NCBI GenBank assembly: GCA_028868735.1
Contig: JAGWTW010000004.1
Location: 1 to 64,000 of the forward strand
Reading direction: 5' to 3'
Source: Hyphomicrobiales bacterium
Lineage (GTDB): Bacteria; Pseudomonadota; Alphaproteobacteria; Rhizobiales; Beijerinckiaceae
DNA: 64,000 bases
Below, piece after piece: positions 53,316 to 63,841 of this stretch (positions within the stretch are counted from its first letter, which is position 1; each line of letters opens with the position of its first letter). Under the pieces are notes generated by a model. The model worked only from the letters and a program-made list of their open reading frames with translations. It did not search any database and had not been told where the DNA came from. A program made the translations under genes and the position numbers.

Positions 53316-53692
53316 GCGTCGCGCTCCTCTATGGCGTCGACGCGGTTCGTATAGAAGGCGAGGTGCTCCTTGACGCCGGCGACCGCCGCATAAGGCGTTT
53401 CATAGGACCAGGCCGCATCCTCGACGCGGCCGCCGTCCACGGTCGCGCTGTAATAGGACGCGTCGCCCTTGAACGGACAATAGGTTTGCGTCGCGGTCTT
53501 GCTGAAATGCGACATGTCGACATCGGCGCGCGGGATGTAGTGCACGACGGGATAGGTCGATTCCCTGAGATCGAGCGCCCTGCGGGTATCGGCGACGACC
53601 TTGCCGCCGATCGTGACCACGATGCGCTTCCTGCTCGGCTCGATCGTGATCGGATGGCTCGCGTCGGGAATTTTCTGCGCTCTTGCGCTCAT
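53312..53692 (-). CDS. DUF427 domain protein
   Basis: The product is 126 aa from ATG 53692. The DUF427 fold is recognisable from [48 protein letters not shown] and [20 protein letters not shown]. These small beta-rich proteins are widespread and have no settled function. Its stop overlaps the convergent epimerase stop by 4 bp. It lies 23 bp upstream of the gene-start side of nothing; the osmolyte/ergothioneine-type transporter ends at 53716 on the same strand, so it may be the last gene of that operon. Confidence 0.85.
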   Translation of the reverse strand: MSARAQKIPDASHPITIEPSRKRIVVTIGGKVVADTRRALDLRESTYPVVHYIPRADVDMSHFSKTATQTYCPFKGDASYYSATVDGGRVEDAAWSYETPYAAVAGVKEHLAFYTNRVDAIEERDA

Positions 53693-53715
53693 CTGCGCCT
53701 CCTTCGCTTCGTCTC

Positions 53716-55268
53716 TCAGCGTTTCGCCAGCCCGGCGCCGTCCGCAAGGCGCGCTGCCGCTTCGGCCGGCGTCAGCTTGTCCTTGTCGCGGTCGACCTCG
53801 AGATTGGCGCGCCGCATCCGATCGAGATCGATCGCGCCTATGAGCGGCTCAAGGGCGCTTCGCAATTTTTGATCGCCCGCGCGCCGTGGCGCAAGCAAAA
53901 GGATTGCGTCGTAATGCGGCAGCGCGCCGCGCGGGTCCGCGAGCGTCACGAGATCGTCGGCGAGAATGCGCCCGTCGCTCGAAAAGGCCGAGATGACGTC
54001 GACCGATCCGTCGACGAGCGCGCGATACATGAAGGTCGGGTTGAACGCGCGCGCATCCCTGAAGCGAAGCGCATAGGCCTTTTGCGCCGCCGTCCATTCG
54101 GGCCGCGACAGGAATTCGAGATCGGCGCCGAGAACGAGATCGGGCGCAGCGCGCGAAAGATCATCGAGCGTCGCGACATGCAGTTGCTGCGCACGGGATT
54201 TCTTCATGGCGAAGGCGTAGGCGTTCTCGAAGCCGAGCGCGCCGAACAAGGTCACGCGGTCGTGCGCGGCGAGCCAGGCCTTCATCTCGTCCAGCATTTT
54301 CTCGCGCGGGGGATTGTCGGCGCGCTTCATCACATTGGTCCAGATCGTGCCGGAATAGTCGACGTAGGCGTCGATGTCGTCTGCCGCGAGCGCCCTGTAG
54401 ACGACGGCGGAGCCGAGGCCTTCGCGCCGTGCGCTCGCAAGCCCGTGCGCGCGAAGCTCGCGCGCGATCAGGTCGGCCAGGATATATTGTTCGGAGAAAT
54501 TCTTGGCGCCGATGACATAGGCGCCCGTCGCATGCGCGCCGAGCGGCGCGAGCGCTGCGAGCGCCGCGGCGGCGAACGCGCCTGCGCCGAGCGCGATTCG
54601 TCTGCCGTCGCGCCGCGCGGCGCCGCGTTCGATCAGGCCCAGCAATTGATCGGCGATGAGCGCGAGCGCCGCGGAAGCGAAGCAACCGAAGAGCACCGAG
54701 ACCCAGTTTTCCGTCTGCAATCCCGAGAAGATGTAATTGCCGAGGCTCGTCTGGCCGACCGGCGTCGCCAGCGTCGCGCCGCCGATGGTCCACACCATGG
54801 CGGTGCGCAGGCCCGCCATGACGACTGGCGCGGCGAGCGGCAATTGAACGCGCCACAGCTTCTGCGTCGCCGTCATGCCCACGGCGTCGGCCGCCTCCAG
54901 GATGGCGGGGTCGACGCCGTCGAGGCCGGCGACAGTGTTGCGCAGGATCGGCAGCATGGCGTAGAGCGCGAGCGCGAGCAGCGCCGGCAGGAAGCCCAGC
55001 GCGGGCGTCGCAAAGCCGAAAGCCTCTCGAGTGAGGCCGGAGAGCGCGAGCAGCAGCGGATAGAACAACGCGACCAACGCGAGCGCCGGAATCGTCTGCG
55101 CGAGCGACGCGAACGCCAGGACCGGGCCGCGAAGGCGGCCGTTGCGCGCGGCCAGCACGCCGAGCGGAAGGCTCGCAGCGGCGCCGAGCGCGATCGCCGC
55201 AAGCGACAGGAGCACGTGCGCGCCGAGATATTCCGGCAATACGGCGAGCGCGGCGGCGAATTGCGCGT

Positions 55269-55272
<4 letters not shown>
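53716..55272 (-). CDS. ABC transporter permease fused to substrate-binding protein, OpuC/EgtU type
   Basis: The product is 518 aa, probably from TTG 55272 overlapping the ATPase stop. The N-terminal half (about 1-215) is a membrane permease with the binding-protein-dependent transport signature (AADAVGMTATQKLWRVQLPLA). A further span (about 228-246) leads to a periplasmic OpuAC-type binding domain, 250-518 (YVIGAKNFSEQYILADLIAREL, AYVDYSGTIWTNVM, VDVISAFSSDGRIL). Such fusions import quaternary amines. In Streptococcus and Helicobacter the same design (EgtU) imports ergothioneine. Next to egtD and egtB, an ergothioneine or betaine-type substrate is likely. Confidence 0.85.
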
Positions 55273-56042
<770 letters not shown>

Positions 56043-56066
56043 GCGCCGTCGTTCCGGCGAAGCGGC

Positions 56067-57032
<966 letters not shown>

Positions 57033-57041
57033 ACGCGCCTC

Positions 57042-58256
57042 TTACTTTGCGAGCCGCAGCCCGGTGAACTGCCAGCGTTGGTGGGGGTAGAAGAAATTGC
57101 GATAGGTCGCGCGCGAATGGTCGGGCGGCGTGGCGAAGGACGAGCCGCGCAACACCTGCTGGCTCACCATGAACTTGCCGTTGTATTCGCCGAGCGCGCC
57201 TTCGGCGGGAACGAAACCCGGATAGGGCGTGTAGGCGCTCTGCGTATATTGCCAAACCGCGCCGAACGCCTGCCGCAACGGCAGGCCCGCGGCGACCGCC
57301 GATTCCCATTCGGCCTCGCTCGGCAGACGCGCGCCGGCCCAACGCGCGAAAGCGTCGGCCTCGAAATAGGAGATGTTGCAGACCGGCGCGTGCGGATCGA
57401 CGTCACGCATGCCTTCGAGCGTCATGTGCGACCAGGCGCCGTCCCTGTTTTCCCAATAGAGCGGGGCGCGCCATTCCTCGGCTGTCACGCGCGCCCAGCC
57501 GTCGGCGAGCCAGAGCGTCGGCGTCGCATAGCCGCCGTCGTCCATGAACGCGATCCATTCGGCTGACGTCACGAGACGGTCGGCGACGGCGTGCGGGTTG
57601 AGGTAGACCTTGTGACGGGGGCCTTCGTTGTCGAAACAGAAACCCGCGCCGTCGTGTCCGATCTCGGCCACGCCTTCGGCGCCCTGCAGCCAGCGGACCG
57701 CAGCCGGCGGCGGCGCCGGCTGTCCGCGATCGGCCGCGCGATAGGCCGGGCGCAGGGGATTGGCGGCGAAGAGCGCGAGTATGTCGGTCAGCAGCAATTC
57801 CTGATGCTGTTCTTCGTGATGGACGCCGAGCTCGATGCGGCGCGCGATTTCAGGCTCGTCCATGAGCCCGCTGTCGAGGAGGCGGGCGAGCTGTTCGTCG
57901 ATATGGGTGCGATAGCCGGCAACCTCCTCGGCGGTCGGGCGGGTCAAAAGTCCGCGCCTCGGGCGCGGCTGGCGGGCGCCCTGGCTCTCGTAATACGAGT
58001 TGAAACAATATTTGAAGCGCGGATCGTAGCTCTTGTAGCCCGGCAGGAACGGCTCGAGCACGAAGGTCTCGAAGAACCAGGTCGTATGGGCGAGGTGCCA
58101 TTTGGTCGGGCTGGCGTCGTCCATCGCCTGTGCGCACATGTCCTCGACGCCGAGCGGGGCGGAGAGGTCGAGCGACCGCCGGCGGGTCGCGATCAGGCGG
58201 GCGGCCAGCGGCGTGCGCGTCTCGGGGGCCGGCGTCTTGCGGACATGCTCGTTCAT
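57042..58256 (-). CDS. egtB: Ergothioneine biosynthesis sulfoxide synthase EgtB
   Basis: The product is 404 aa from ATG 58256. The N-terminal DinB-like domain has the iron-binding histidines: KWHLAHTTWFFE (H54/H57) and HHEEQHQELL (H147, H151). The C-terminal formylglycine-generating-enzyme-like domain includes RLPSEAEWESAVAAG, QYTQSAYTPYPGF and LRGSSFATPPDHSR. EgtB joins hercynine to a thiol donor (gamma-glutamyl-cysteine or cysteine) with oxygen. It is the first gene of the egtB-egtD-transporter operon. The donor cannot be assigned without comparing the active-site Arg residues. Confidence 0.92.
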   Translation of the reverse strand: MNEHVRKTPAPETRTPLAARLIATRRRSLDLSAPLGVEDMCAQAMDDASPTKWHLAHTTWFFETFVLEPFLPGYKSYDPRFKYCFNSYYESQGARQPRPRRGLLTRPTAEEVAGYRTHIDEQLARLLDSGLMDEPEIARRIELGVHHEEQHQELLLTDILALFAANPLRPAYRAADRGQPAPPPAAVRWLQGAEGVAEIGHDGAGFCFDNEGPRHKVYLNPHAVADRLVTSAEWIAFMDDGGYATPTLWLADGWARVTAEEWRAPLYWENRDGAWSHMTLEGMRDVDPHAPVCNISYFEADAFARWAGARLPSEAEWESAVAAGLPLRQAFGAVWQYTQSAYTPYPGFVPAEGALGEYNGKFMVSQQVLRGSSFATPPDHSRATYRNFFYPHQRWQFTGLRLAK

Positions 58257-58390
58257 GGCGGTCTTTCCAAGATAGGTCGCCCGGAGACCCCGGCAAGCCT
58301 CGGCGGCGACGGCGCGCCCGCCCCGTCATGTTGCGCTGCACGCGCGACGATGGCATGAAAGCTCGACCTTACGATCCGGAGAGACCCGAA

Positions 58391-60073
58391 ATGACCGCGG
58401 CAGCGCGCACCCTCGACACGGCCTCGCAGGACTGGCTGGCGGACGCCAACGCCGCCATGACGGCGGTCGACGGACTCTACCGCGACGCCCTGGAGGCGGT
58501 CCGCGGCCTGGTCTCCAAGGACGGCAAGATTTCCTCGGCCCTGTTCGAGCGCGAGCAGCACGCCGCGCACGGGCTCTCGTGGCTTGCGACCTACGTCCAG
58601 TCGATTCAGGAGATGATCCATTACGCCGAGCGGATGCAGGCCGAGGGCAAGCTCGGCGAGACCGAAGTCCTGCTGACGCGGATCGGCCTGTCCGAATATG
58701 TCGCCCAGGTGTTCGGCGGCATTCCGATGAGCCAGGGCGAGATCGTTCGGCCCGGCGATTTCGGCGTTTCTCCCGAACAGATCGCCAAGCGTCGCACGGA
58801 CGCCGTCGAGCGCGTGATCGCAACCGGCAACACCGCCAGGAACCGCGCGCGGCTCGCCGATCTGATCGACCATGCCGAGGCGCACGCGACCGTCGGCGAA
58901 CCCGGCCTCGACGAGACGCTGGAAGCGATCCGTTCGGAAATCCGCAAGTTCGCGGAATCGGAAGTCATACCGCACGCCCACAAGTGGCATCTGAAGAACG
59001 AATACATCCCGCTCGAAATCATCAGAGGCCTCGCGGACCTCGGCGTGTTCGGCCTGACGATTCCCGAAGAATTCGGCGGCATGGGTCTGTCGAAAACCTC
59101 GATGTGCGTGGTGACGGAGGAATTGTCGCGCGCCTATATCGGCGTCGGCTCGCTCGGCACGCGGCCGGAGATCGCGGCCGAACTGATCCTGGCCGGCGGC
59201 ACGCCCGAGCAGAAGCAGCACTACCTGCCGAAGATCGCGAGCGGCGAAATCCTGCCGACCGCGGTCTTCACCGAACCCAACACGGGTTCCGATCTCGCTT
59301 CGCTGCGCACGCGCGCGGTGAAGGAGGGCGACGTCTACAAGGTCTACGGCAACAAGACCTGGATCACCCATCCCGTGCGCGCCGATCTGATGACGCTGCT
59401 CGTGCGCACCAATCCGGACGAGCCCGGCTACAAGGGCCTGTCCATGCTGCTCGCGGAAAAGCCGCGCGGCGACGATTCGAATCCGTTCCCCGCGAAGGGC
59501 ATGACGGGCGGCGAAATCGAGGTGCTCGGCTATCGCGGCATGAAGGAGTTCGAGATCGGCTTCGACGGGTTCGAGGTGAAGGCGGCGAATCTGCTCGGCG
59601 GCGAAGAGGGGCAGGGCTTCAAGCAGCTCATGCAGACCTTCGAATCCGCGCGCATCCAGACCGCCGCGCGCGCCGTGGGCGTGGCGCAATCGGCGATGGA
59701 GCTCGGCCTGCGCTACGCCAAGGAGCGCATCCAGTTCGGCAAGCCGCTCATCTCGTTCCCGCGCGTTTCCGACAAGATCGTGATGATGGCGGTCGAAACG
59801 CATATCGCGCGCCAGCTCACCTATTTTTCGGCGCGGGCCAAGGACGAGGGCCGGCGCTGCGATCTGGAAGCCGGCATGGCGAAACTGCTCGGCGCGCGCG
59901 TGGCGTGGGCGTCCGCCGACAATGCGCTGCAGATCCACGGCGGCAACGGCTTCGCGCTGGAATACGCCATTTCCCGCGTGCTGTGCGACGCGCGCATCCT
60001 CAACATTTTCGAGGGCGCGGCGGAGGTGCAGGCGATGGTGATCGCACGGCGTCTGCTCGAAGGCGGAAACTGA
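58391..60073 (+). CDS. mcd: (2S)-methylsuccinyl-CoA dehydrogenase
   Basis: The product is 560 aa from ATG 58391. A 150-residue N-terminal helical extension (TLDTASQDWLADANAAMTAV and on) precedes a complete acyl-CoA dehydrogenase fold (FAESEVIPHAHKWHLKNEYI, FGLTIPEEFGGMGLSK, TEPNTGSDLASLRTRA, LQIHGGNGFALEYAI, RILNIFEGAAEVQ). The extension and length are diagnostic of Mcd of the ethylmalonyl-CoA pathway, which turns methylsuccinyl-CoA into mesaconyl-CoA. That pathway regenerates glyoxylate for the serine cycle, in line with the xoxF-based methylotrophy. It stands alone, divergent from egtB. Confidence 0.9.
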   Translation: MTAAARTLDTASQDWLADANAAMTAVDGLYRDALEAVRGLVSKDGKISSALFEREQHAAHGLSWLATYVQSIQEMIHYAERMQAEGKLGETEVLLTRIGLSEYVAQVFGGIPMSQGEIVRPGDFGVSPEQIAKRRTDAVERVIATGNTARNRARLADLIDHAEAHATVGEPGLDETLEAIRSEIRKFAESEVIPHAHKWHLKNEYIPLEIIRGLADLGVFGLTIPEEFGGMGLSKTSMCVVTEELSRAYIGVGSLGTRPEIAAELILAGGTPEQKQHYLPKIASGEILPTAVFTEPNTGSDLASLRTRAVKEGDVYKVYGNKTWITHPVRADLMTLLVRTNPDEPGYKGLSMLLAEKPRGDDSNPFPAKGMTGGEIEVLGYRGMKEFEIGFDGFEVKAANLLGGEEGQGFKQLMQTFESARIQTAARAVGVAQSAMELGLRYAKERIQFGKPLISFPRVSDKIVMMAVETHIARQLTYFSARAKDEGRRCDLEAGMAKLLGARVAWASADNALQIHGGNGFALEYAISRVLCDARILNIFEGAAEVQAMVIARRLLEGGN

Positions 60074-60121
60074 GCATCATCCTTCGTCCTTGCGCCAGTT
60101 CATGGCGCTGGAACGCAAAAC

Positions 60122-60148
60122 GGCCTTTCCTGTTATGGACAGGAGGCC
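60122..60148 (+). promoter_or_regulatory. Hairpin enclosing the ribosome binding site of the host-attachment gene
   Basis: GGCCT (60122-60126) pairs with AGGCC (60144-60148), and after a TT bulge CCTG (60129-60132) pairs with CAGG (60140-60143) around the loop TTATGGA. The Shine-Dalgarno AGGAGG (60141-60146) is wholly in the 3' arm, four to ten bases before ATG 60152. Folding would hide the ribosome site. Confidence 0.5.
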
Positions 60149-60151
60149 CCG

Positions 60152-60616
60152 ATGACCAGGGTTCGCATACATAACAAGGCTTGGGTGCTGATCGGCGACG
60201 GGCGCAAGGCGCTCGTCCTGCGCAACGAGGGCGACGCCGACCTGCTCGACTTGCGCCGCGCATCGGTGCGCATCGACGACAATCCGCCGACGCATGCGCA
60301 GGGCTCGGACGCGCCGGGGCGCGTCGTGTCGAGCGTCGGCGCCATGCGCAGCGCGGTGGAGCCGACCGACTGGCACGAGATCGAGGCGCATCGTTTCGCG
60401 GCGTCGATGGCCGAGCAGGTCAACGAGGGCGTTCGCACGGGCGCGTGCCGCGAAGTCGTGCTCGTCGCGCCGCCGAAGATCCTCGGCGAAATCAGACATC
60501 ATCTGTCGATCGAAGCGCAGAAGCGCGTCAAGGGCGAGGTTCCGAAGGACCTCACCCATCACCGCATCGGCGAGATCGAGCGGATCCTCGGGCGGCTTGC
60601 GTCAGCGGACGCCTGA
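60152..60616 (+). CDS. Host attachment-family protein
   Basis: The product is 154 aa from ATG 60152, behind AGGAGG. It matches the family first named in Agrobacterium for attachment to host cells: WVLIGDGRKALVLRNEGDADL, RVVSSVGAMRSAVEPTDWHEIEAHRFA, EVVLVAPPKILGEIRHHL and KRVKGEVPKDLTHHRIGEIERIL. The fold is related to the eRF1 domain-2 superfamily. It has no signal peptide, so a direct surface role is doubtful. It is followed by a strong terminator. Confidence 0.85.
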   Translation: MTRVRIHNKAWVLIGDGRKALVLRNEGDADLLDLRRASVRIDDNPPTHAQGSDAPGRVVSSVGAMRSAVEPTDWHEIEAHRFAASMAEQVNEGVRTGACREVVLVAPPKILGEIRHHLSIEAQKRVKGEVPKDLTHHRIGEIERILGRLASADA

Positions 60617-60631
60617 TGCGCGCGCAAACGA

Positions 60632-60659
60632 AAACGCCCGGCCGTCAGGCCGGGCGTTT
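60632..60659. terminator. Bidirectional intrinsic terminator
   Basis: A perfect 12-bp stem, AAACGCCCGGCC with GGCCGGGCGTTT, closes a GTCA loop. It has A-rich sequence on the left and TTTC on the right. It lies between the host-attachment gene stop (60616) and the convergent porin stop (60681), serving both. Confidence 0.88.
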
Positions 60660-60680
60660 CCCTGCGAGGGGGCGCAGCGA

Positions 60681-61424
60681 TCAGTAGCGGACGGCGCCGC
60701 CGGGTCCGCCGAAGTTGAAGTGGTAGTTCACGCCGAGCCGGGCGGTATGCTCGCCGGTCTGAACGACGGGCGTGCCGTAGTTGCCGAGAGCCGTATAGGT
60801 CACGGACTTGTTGCCGAGGCCCGCGTACAGATATTCGCCCTTGACCGACCAATTGTTGTTGATCGCGAATTCGACGCCGGCGCCGGCCGACCAGCCGAGA
60901 GCGCTCGAGTTCGACGACTGCGAGCCGACGAAGCTCGGCAGGACATACAGCGTCTGCGGCGCGACGACGCTGCCGTAGGCAAGACCGCCCGTCACGTAGA
61001 GCAGGGCGCGGTCCATCGCGTAGCCGACGCGCACGCGGGCGGTGCCGAGATAGCCGTCGGAAACGTTGGAGCTCGACGCGTAAGGCGGCGTGACGTTCGT
61101 CTTCGTGCGGTAGTCGAGATCGGTCTCGAGGCCGGCGACGAAGTTGTTGCCCATCTGCCAGTTGTAGCCGATCGTGCCGCCGACGAGGCCGCCGCCGCCG
61201 CCGAGCTTGCCCTTGGTGAAGCCGTAGTTGATCGAGCTGTTGTTGATCCAGCCGCCGCCGTTGACGCCGACGTACAGACCCGTCCAGGTGAAGACCGGCG
61301 GGGCGACATAGGGCGCCGCAGGCGGCGCCTTGCGATAGGGAAGGTCGGCGGCCGAAGCAGCGCCGGCGATCGTGGAAGCTGCAAGCGCAGCGGCGAGAAT
61401 ACGAACGAAACGCATAGACTTCAT
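60681..61424 (-). CDS. Outer membrane beta-barrel protein, Omp25/Omp31-like porin family
   Basis: The product is 247 aa from ATG 61424; ATG 61415 is the alternative. The signal peptide ends AGAASA-ADLPYRKAPPA, the classic N-terminus of alphaproteobacterial Omp31/RopB-type proteins. A barrel follows with alternating aromatic strands (FTWTGLYVGVNGGGW, WSVKGEYLYAGLG) and ends in GGPGGAVRY with a terminal aromatic residue. It probably contributes to outer-membrane stability and permeability. Its upstream region is long (61425-61790), as is common for strongly expressed porins. Confidence 0.9.
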   Translation of the reverse strand: MKSMRFVRILAAALAASTIAGAASAADLPYRKAPPAAPYVAPPVFTWTGLYVGVNGGGWINNSSINYGFTKGKLGGGGGLVGGTIGYNWQMGNNFVAGLETDLDYRTKTNVTPPYASSSNVSDGYLGTARVRVGYAMDRALLYVTGGLAYGSVVAPQTLYVLPSFVGSQSSNSSALGWSAGAGVEFAINNNWSVKGEYLYAGLGNKSVTYTALGNYGTPVVQTGEHTARLGVNYHFNFGGPGGAVRY

Positions 61425-62002
61425 CCTCTACTAGTCGGCGGGCGCCCCCAGCCCCCGCAGGTTTCGCAAGGCCCGCCATCCGACGGCTTGCGGCCAAAAT
61501 CCCGTCTCGATCCACAGTTCCTTTGTGATCAAAGACTTACCGTTAATGACCGCAGGCAAAATACCGCGCAATTAGCTAACAGGATTTTAACGTTAAGCGT
61601 TCCGCTGACGTTTCGCGGTTGCGAAGGCGCCGTTCCCGCCAACAGGGTTAACCGTCCTCTAACACGGGTCGCCGGACGGGTTCCCGAGCCACGCGATGCT
61701 TGTGCGTTGTCGATGCGCGCGCGGCAAAACGTATTGAACCGTAACGCCGGGCGCGTGGAAGCTGACGCCTTCGCTCCGTCATGCCGTACGCGTGCTCGCG
61801 CATCGGCAAATCCTGACGAATGTCCGGGGCCCGCCGCAAGTGAGCGATGCGCAGCGCGTCTTCGCGCGCGAGCCCAGACAGAAGCGCGAAGACGACGAAC
61901 CGGAAGGCCGGTTCATCCTCAAGAAGCCGGCTTCGGCGATCGCGTCGCCGCCCCGGGTTGACGCGGGGCTGCGGCTGGAACGCTTCCGAAGGGCGAATGC
62001 GC
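61425..62002. other. Non-coding region between porin gene and tRNA-Arg
   Basis: These 578 bp carry no gene that I can support. The part next to the porin is AT-rich relative to the rest of the window (61510-61600, with several TTAAC/GTTAA steps) and likely holds the porin promoter and leader. The part near the tRNA is GC-rich. An open frame on the plus strand here continues through the tRNA and is not convincing. Confidence 0.6.
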
Positions 62003-62079
62003 TGGCGGTCCCGACAGGATTCGAACCTGTGACCTTCGGTTTAGGAAACCGCTGCTCTATCCTGCTGAGCTACGGGACC
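62003..62079 (-). tRNA. tRNA-Arg (anticodon CCT)
   Basis: A 77-nt cloverleaf on the minus strand starts at 62079. The acceptor stem GGTCCCG/CGGGACC, D-arm GCTC...GAGC, anticodon loop TTCCTAA with anticodon CCT, and T-arm ACAGG-TTCGAAT-CCTGT are intact. The discriminator base is G and CCA is encoded (62003-62005). It reads AGG codons. No integrase or repeated att-like segment is seen next to it. Confidence 0.95.
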
Positions 62080-62145
62080 GGACGGATGCTTTTTGCCGCA
62101 AATCAGGCGAAAAGCAAAGCGTTGGCGGAGGGGGCGAAGAGGGGC

Positions 62146-62613
62146 ATGCCGGGCGGGCGACTGACGAGATATCTTGTTGCGGGCCTTGCCGGAACGGCAG
62201 CGCACCTGGTCCTCATGTACCTCAAGGACCGCTTCGGCCTGCTGCCGCAGTTTCAGCCCTATCAGGAATTTCAGCGCGGGGTCTCGATGCTGACCGGGGG
62301 CGAGGCGCCCGTCTGGCTCGCCTGGCTTCTCGGCTTCCTCAACGGCGCCGTGGTCTGGAGCTTCGTCTTCGGTCGCTTGTACCGCGTCATGCCGGGCCGG
62401 ACCCCGCTGCGAAAGGGGCTCTTCTTCGGTCTCGTCGCCTGGACGATATCCGGACTGGTGTTTTTCCCCGCCATGGGACGAGGACCATTCGATCTGGCGT
62501 TGGGTCTCGGGCTGGCGCCTGCGGCCCTGATGCTGGGAATGCTGTGCGTCTACAGCCTCACGCTCAGTTTCGCCTATGCGGCTCTCGCCGGCCGCGACGC
62601 CGCGCGCCCTTGA
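62146..62613 (+). CDS. Small hypothetical membrane protein
   Basis: The product is 155 aa from ATG 62146 (GAAGAGG upstream); ATG 62086 would lie closer to the tRNA and is less likely. Four hydrophobic segments are seen: YLVAGLAGTAAHLVLMYL, WLAWLLGFLNGAVVWSFVFG, GLFFGLVAWTISGLVFFPAM and LGLAPAALMLGMLCVYSLTL. The third is followed by the short motif MGRGPFDL. I do not recognise a characterised family. It lies between the tRNA and an alcohol dehydrogenase gene on the same strand, 53 bp apart. Confidence 0.65.
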   Translation: MPGGRLTRYLVAGLAGTAAHLVLMYLKDRFGLLPQFQPYQEFQRGVSMLTGGEAPVWLAWLLGFLNGAVVWSFVFGRLYRVMPGRTPLRKGLFFGLVAWTISGLVFFPAMGRGPFDLALGLGLAPAALMLGMLCVYSLTLSFAYAALAGRDAARP

Positions 62614-62666
62614 CGGGGTGGTCTGCGCCCGCCCAATCTCGCCCGCCATTCAGGGAGTCGAACAGA

Positions 62667-63758
62667 ATGAAAGCCGCCGTCCTCACCGAGATCAACAAGC
62701 CCCTCGAGATCCTCGATCTCGACATGGAGGCGCCGAAGGCCGGCGAGGCGCGGGTGCGCATGAAGGCGTCGGGCGTGTGCATGTCCGACTGGCACATGAT
62801 GAACGGCGACTGGCCGACCAAGCTGCCGCTGGTGCCGGGCCACGAGGCGGCGGGAATCGTCGAGGAGGTCGGGCCCGGCGCGTCGCACATATCGGTCGGC
62901 GATCACGTCATCTTCTCCTTTGCGTCGCATTGCGGCCATTGCCGCTACTGCAATTCCGGCCGTTCCGTGCTCTGCAACGGCCATGCGGCGCCGGGCTTCC
63001 TCATGCCGGACGGAACGACGCGTCTGAAATACAGGGCCGAGCCCGTATACCAGATGGCGCGCATCGGCACCTTCCGCGAGCAGGTCGTGTGTTCGACCGA
63101 GAATCTCGTGCCCGTGCGAAAGGATCTGCCGTGGACGATCGCGGCGGTCATCGGCTGCTCGGTCGCGACCGGCATCGGCGCCGTCACGCGCGCGGCGAAA
63201 GTGGAGGCTGGCGCGTCCGTGCTCGTCGTCGGCTGCGGCGGCGTGGGACTCAATATCGTGCAGGGCGCAAAACTCGTCGGCGCCGGCAAGATCATCGCCG
63301 TCGATCTTCTCGACAACAAGCTCGATTATGCGAAAAAATTCGGCGCCACCCACACGATCAACGGCAAGACGCAAAATGTGGTGAAGGAAGTCCGCGCCAT
63401 CACCGGCGCCGGCGTCGACTACGCCTTCGACGCGATCGGCTCGGAAGCGACGGTTCTTCAGATCGTCGACTGCCTGTGCGCCGGCGGGCGCGCCACCATG
63501 GTCGGCATCCCCTCCGTCACCGTCAAGGCGGGCATTTCGCCGGCGTCCATGGTTTTCCAGGAAAAAACGCTCTCGTCCTCGTTCTACGGGTCCGTGCAGC
63601 CCGACATCGATTTCCCGATCCTCGCCGATCTCTACATGGACAAGAAGATCGATCTCGACAGCCTGATCTCGCGCACCTACAGGCTCGACGAGATCAACGA
63701 GGGCTTCGAGCAATTGCGCAAGGGCGGCGTCGCGCGCGGGGTCGTGGTTTTCGACTGA
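62667..63758 (+). CDS. Zinc-dependent alcohol dehydrogenase, class III-like MDR family
   Basis: The product is 363 aa from ATG 62667, with CAGGGAG upstream. It is a medium-chain dehydrogenase: catalytic zinc Cys in SGVCMSDWH and His-Glu in VPGHEAAGIVEEVG, and structural zinc cysteines in CGHCRYCNSGRSVLC. The NAD motif VLVVGCGGVGLNIVQGA is followed by VDLLDNKLDYAKKFGATHTI. It resembles class III-like enzymes including NDMA- or mycothiol/formaldehyde-type dehydrogenases. In a methylotroph an alcohol or formaldehyde-adduct oxidation role is possible. Substrate not determinable here. Confidence 0.87.
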   Translation: MKAAVLTEINKPLEILDLDMEAPKAGEARVRMKASGVCMSDWHMMNGDWPTKLPLVPGHEAAGIVEEVGPGASHISVGDHVIFSFASHCGHCRYCNSGRSVLCNGHAAPGFLMPDGTTRLKYRAEPVYQMARIGTFREQVVCSTENLVPVRKDLPWTIAAVIGCSVATGIGAVTRAAKVEAGASVLVVGCGGVGLNIVQGAKLVGAGKIIAVDLLDNKLDYAKKFGATHTINGKTQNVVKEVRAITGAGVDYAFDAIGSEATVLQIVDCLCAGGRATMVGIPSVTVKAGISPASMVFQEKTLSSSFYGSVQPDIDFPILADLYMDKKIDLDSLISRTYRLDEINEGFEQLRKGGVARGVVVFD

Positions 63759-63841
63759 CTGGACCAACAAGGCGCCAAGCCTAGGTTGTAGCGAGACTTT
63801 GCGTTACAAGCCCGCCTATGGGGGCGTGACGGAGAGTTTTC

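Noticed and set aside
58253-59938. A 561-codon open frame on the minus strand
   Set aside because: It is antisense to mcd and shows no protein-like pattern.
61792-62085. Possible coding start upstream of and through the tRNA
   Set aside because: The stretch GFEPVTFGLGNRCSILLSY is the well-known false translation of a tRNA gene on the opposite strand. The membrane protein starts later, at 62146.
62003-62145. Integration site of a genomic island at tRNA-Arg
   Set aside because: No integrase, no second copy of the tRNA 3' end and no change in gene character nearby.
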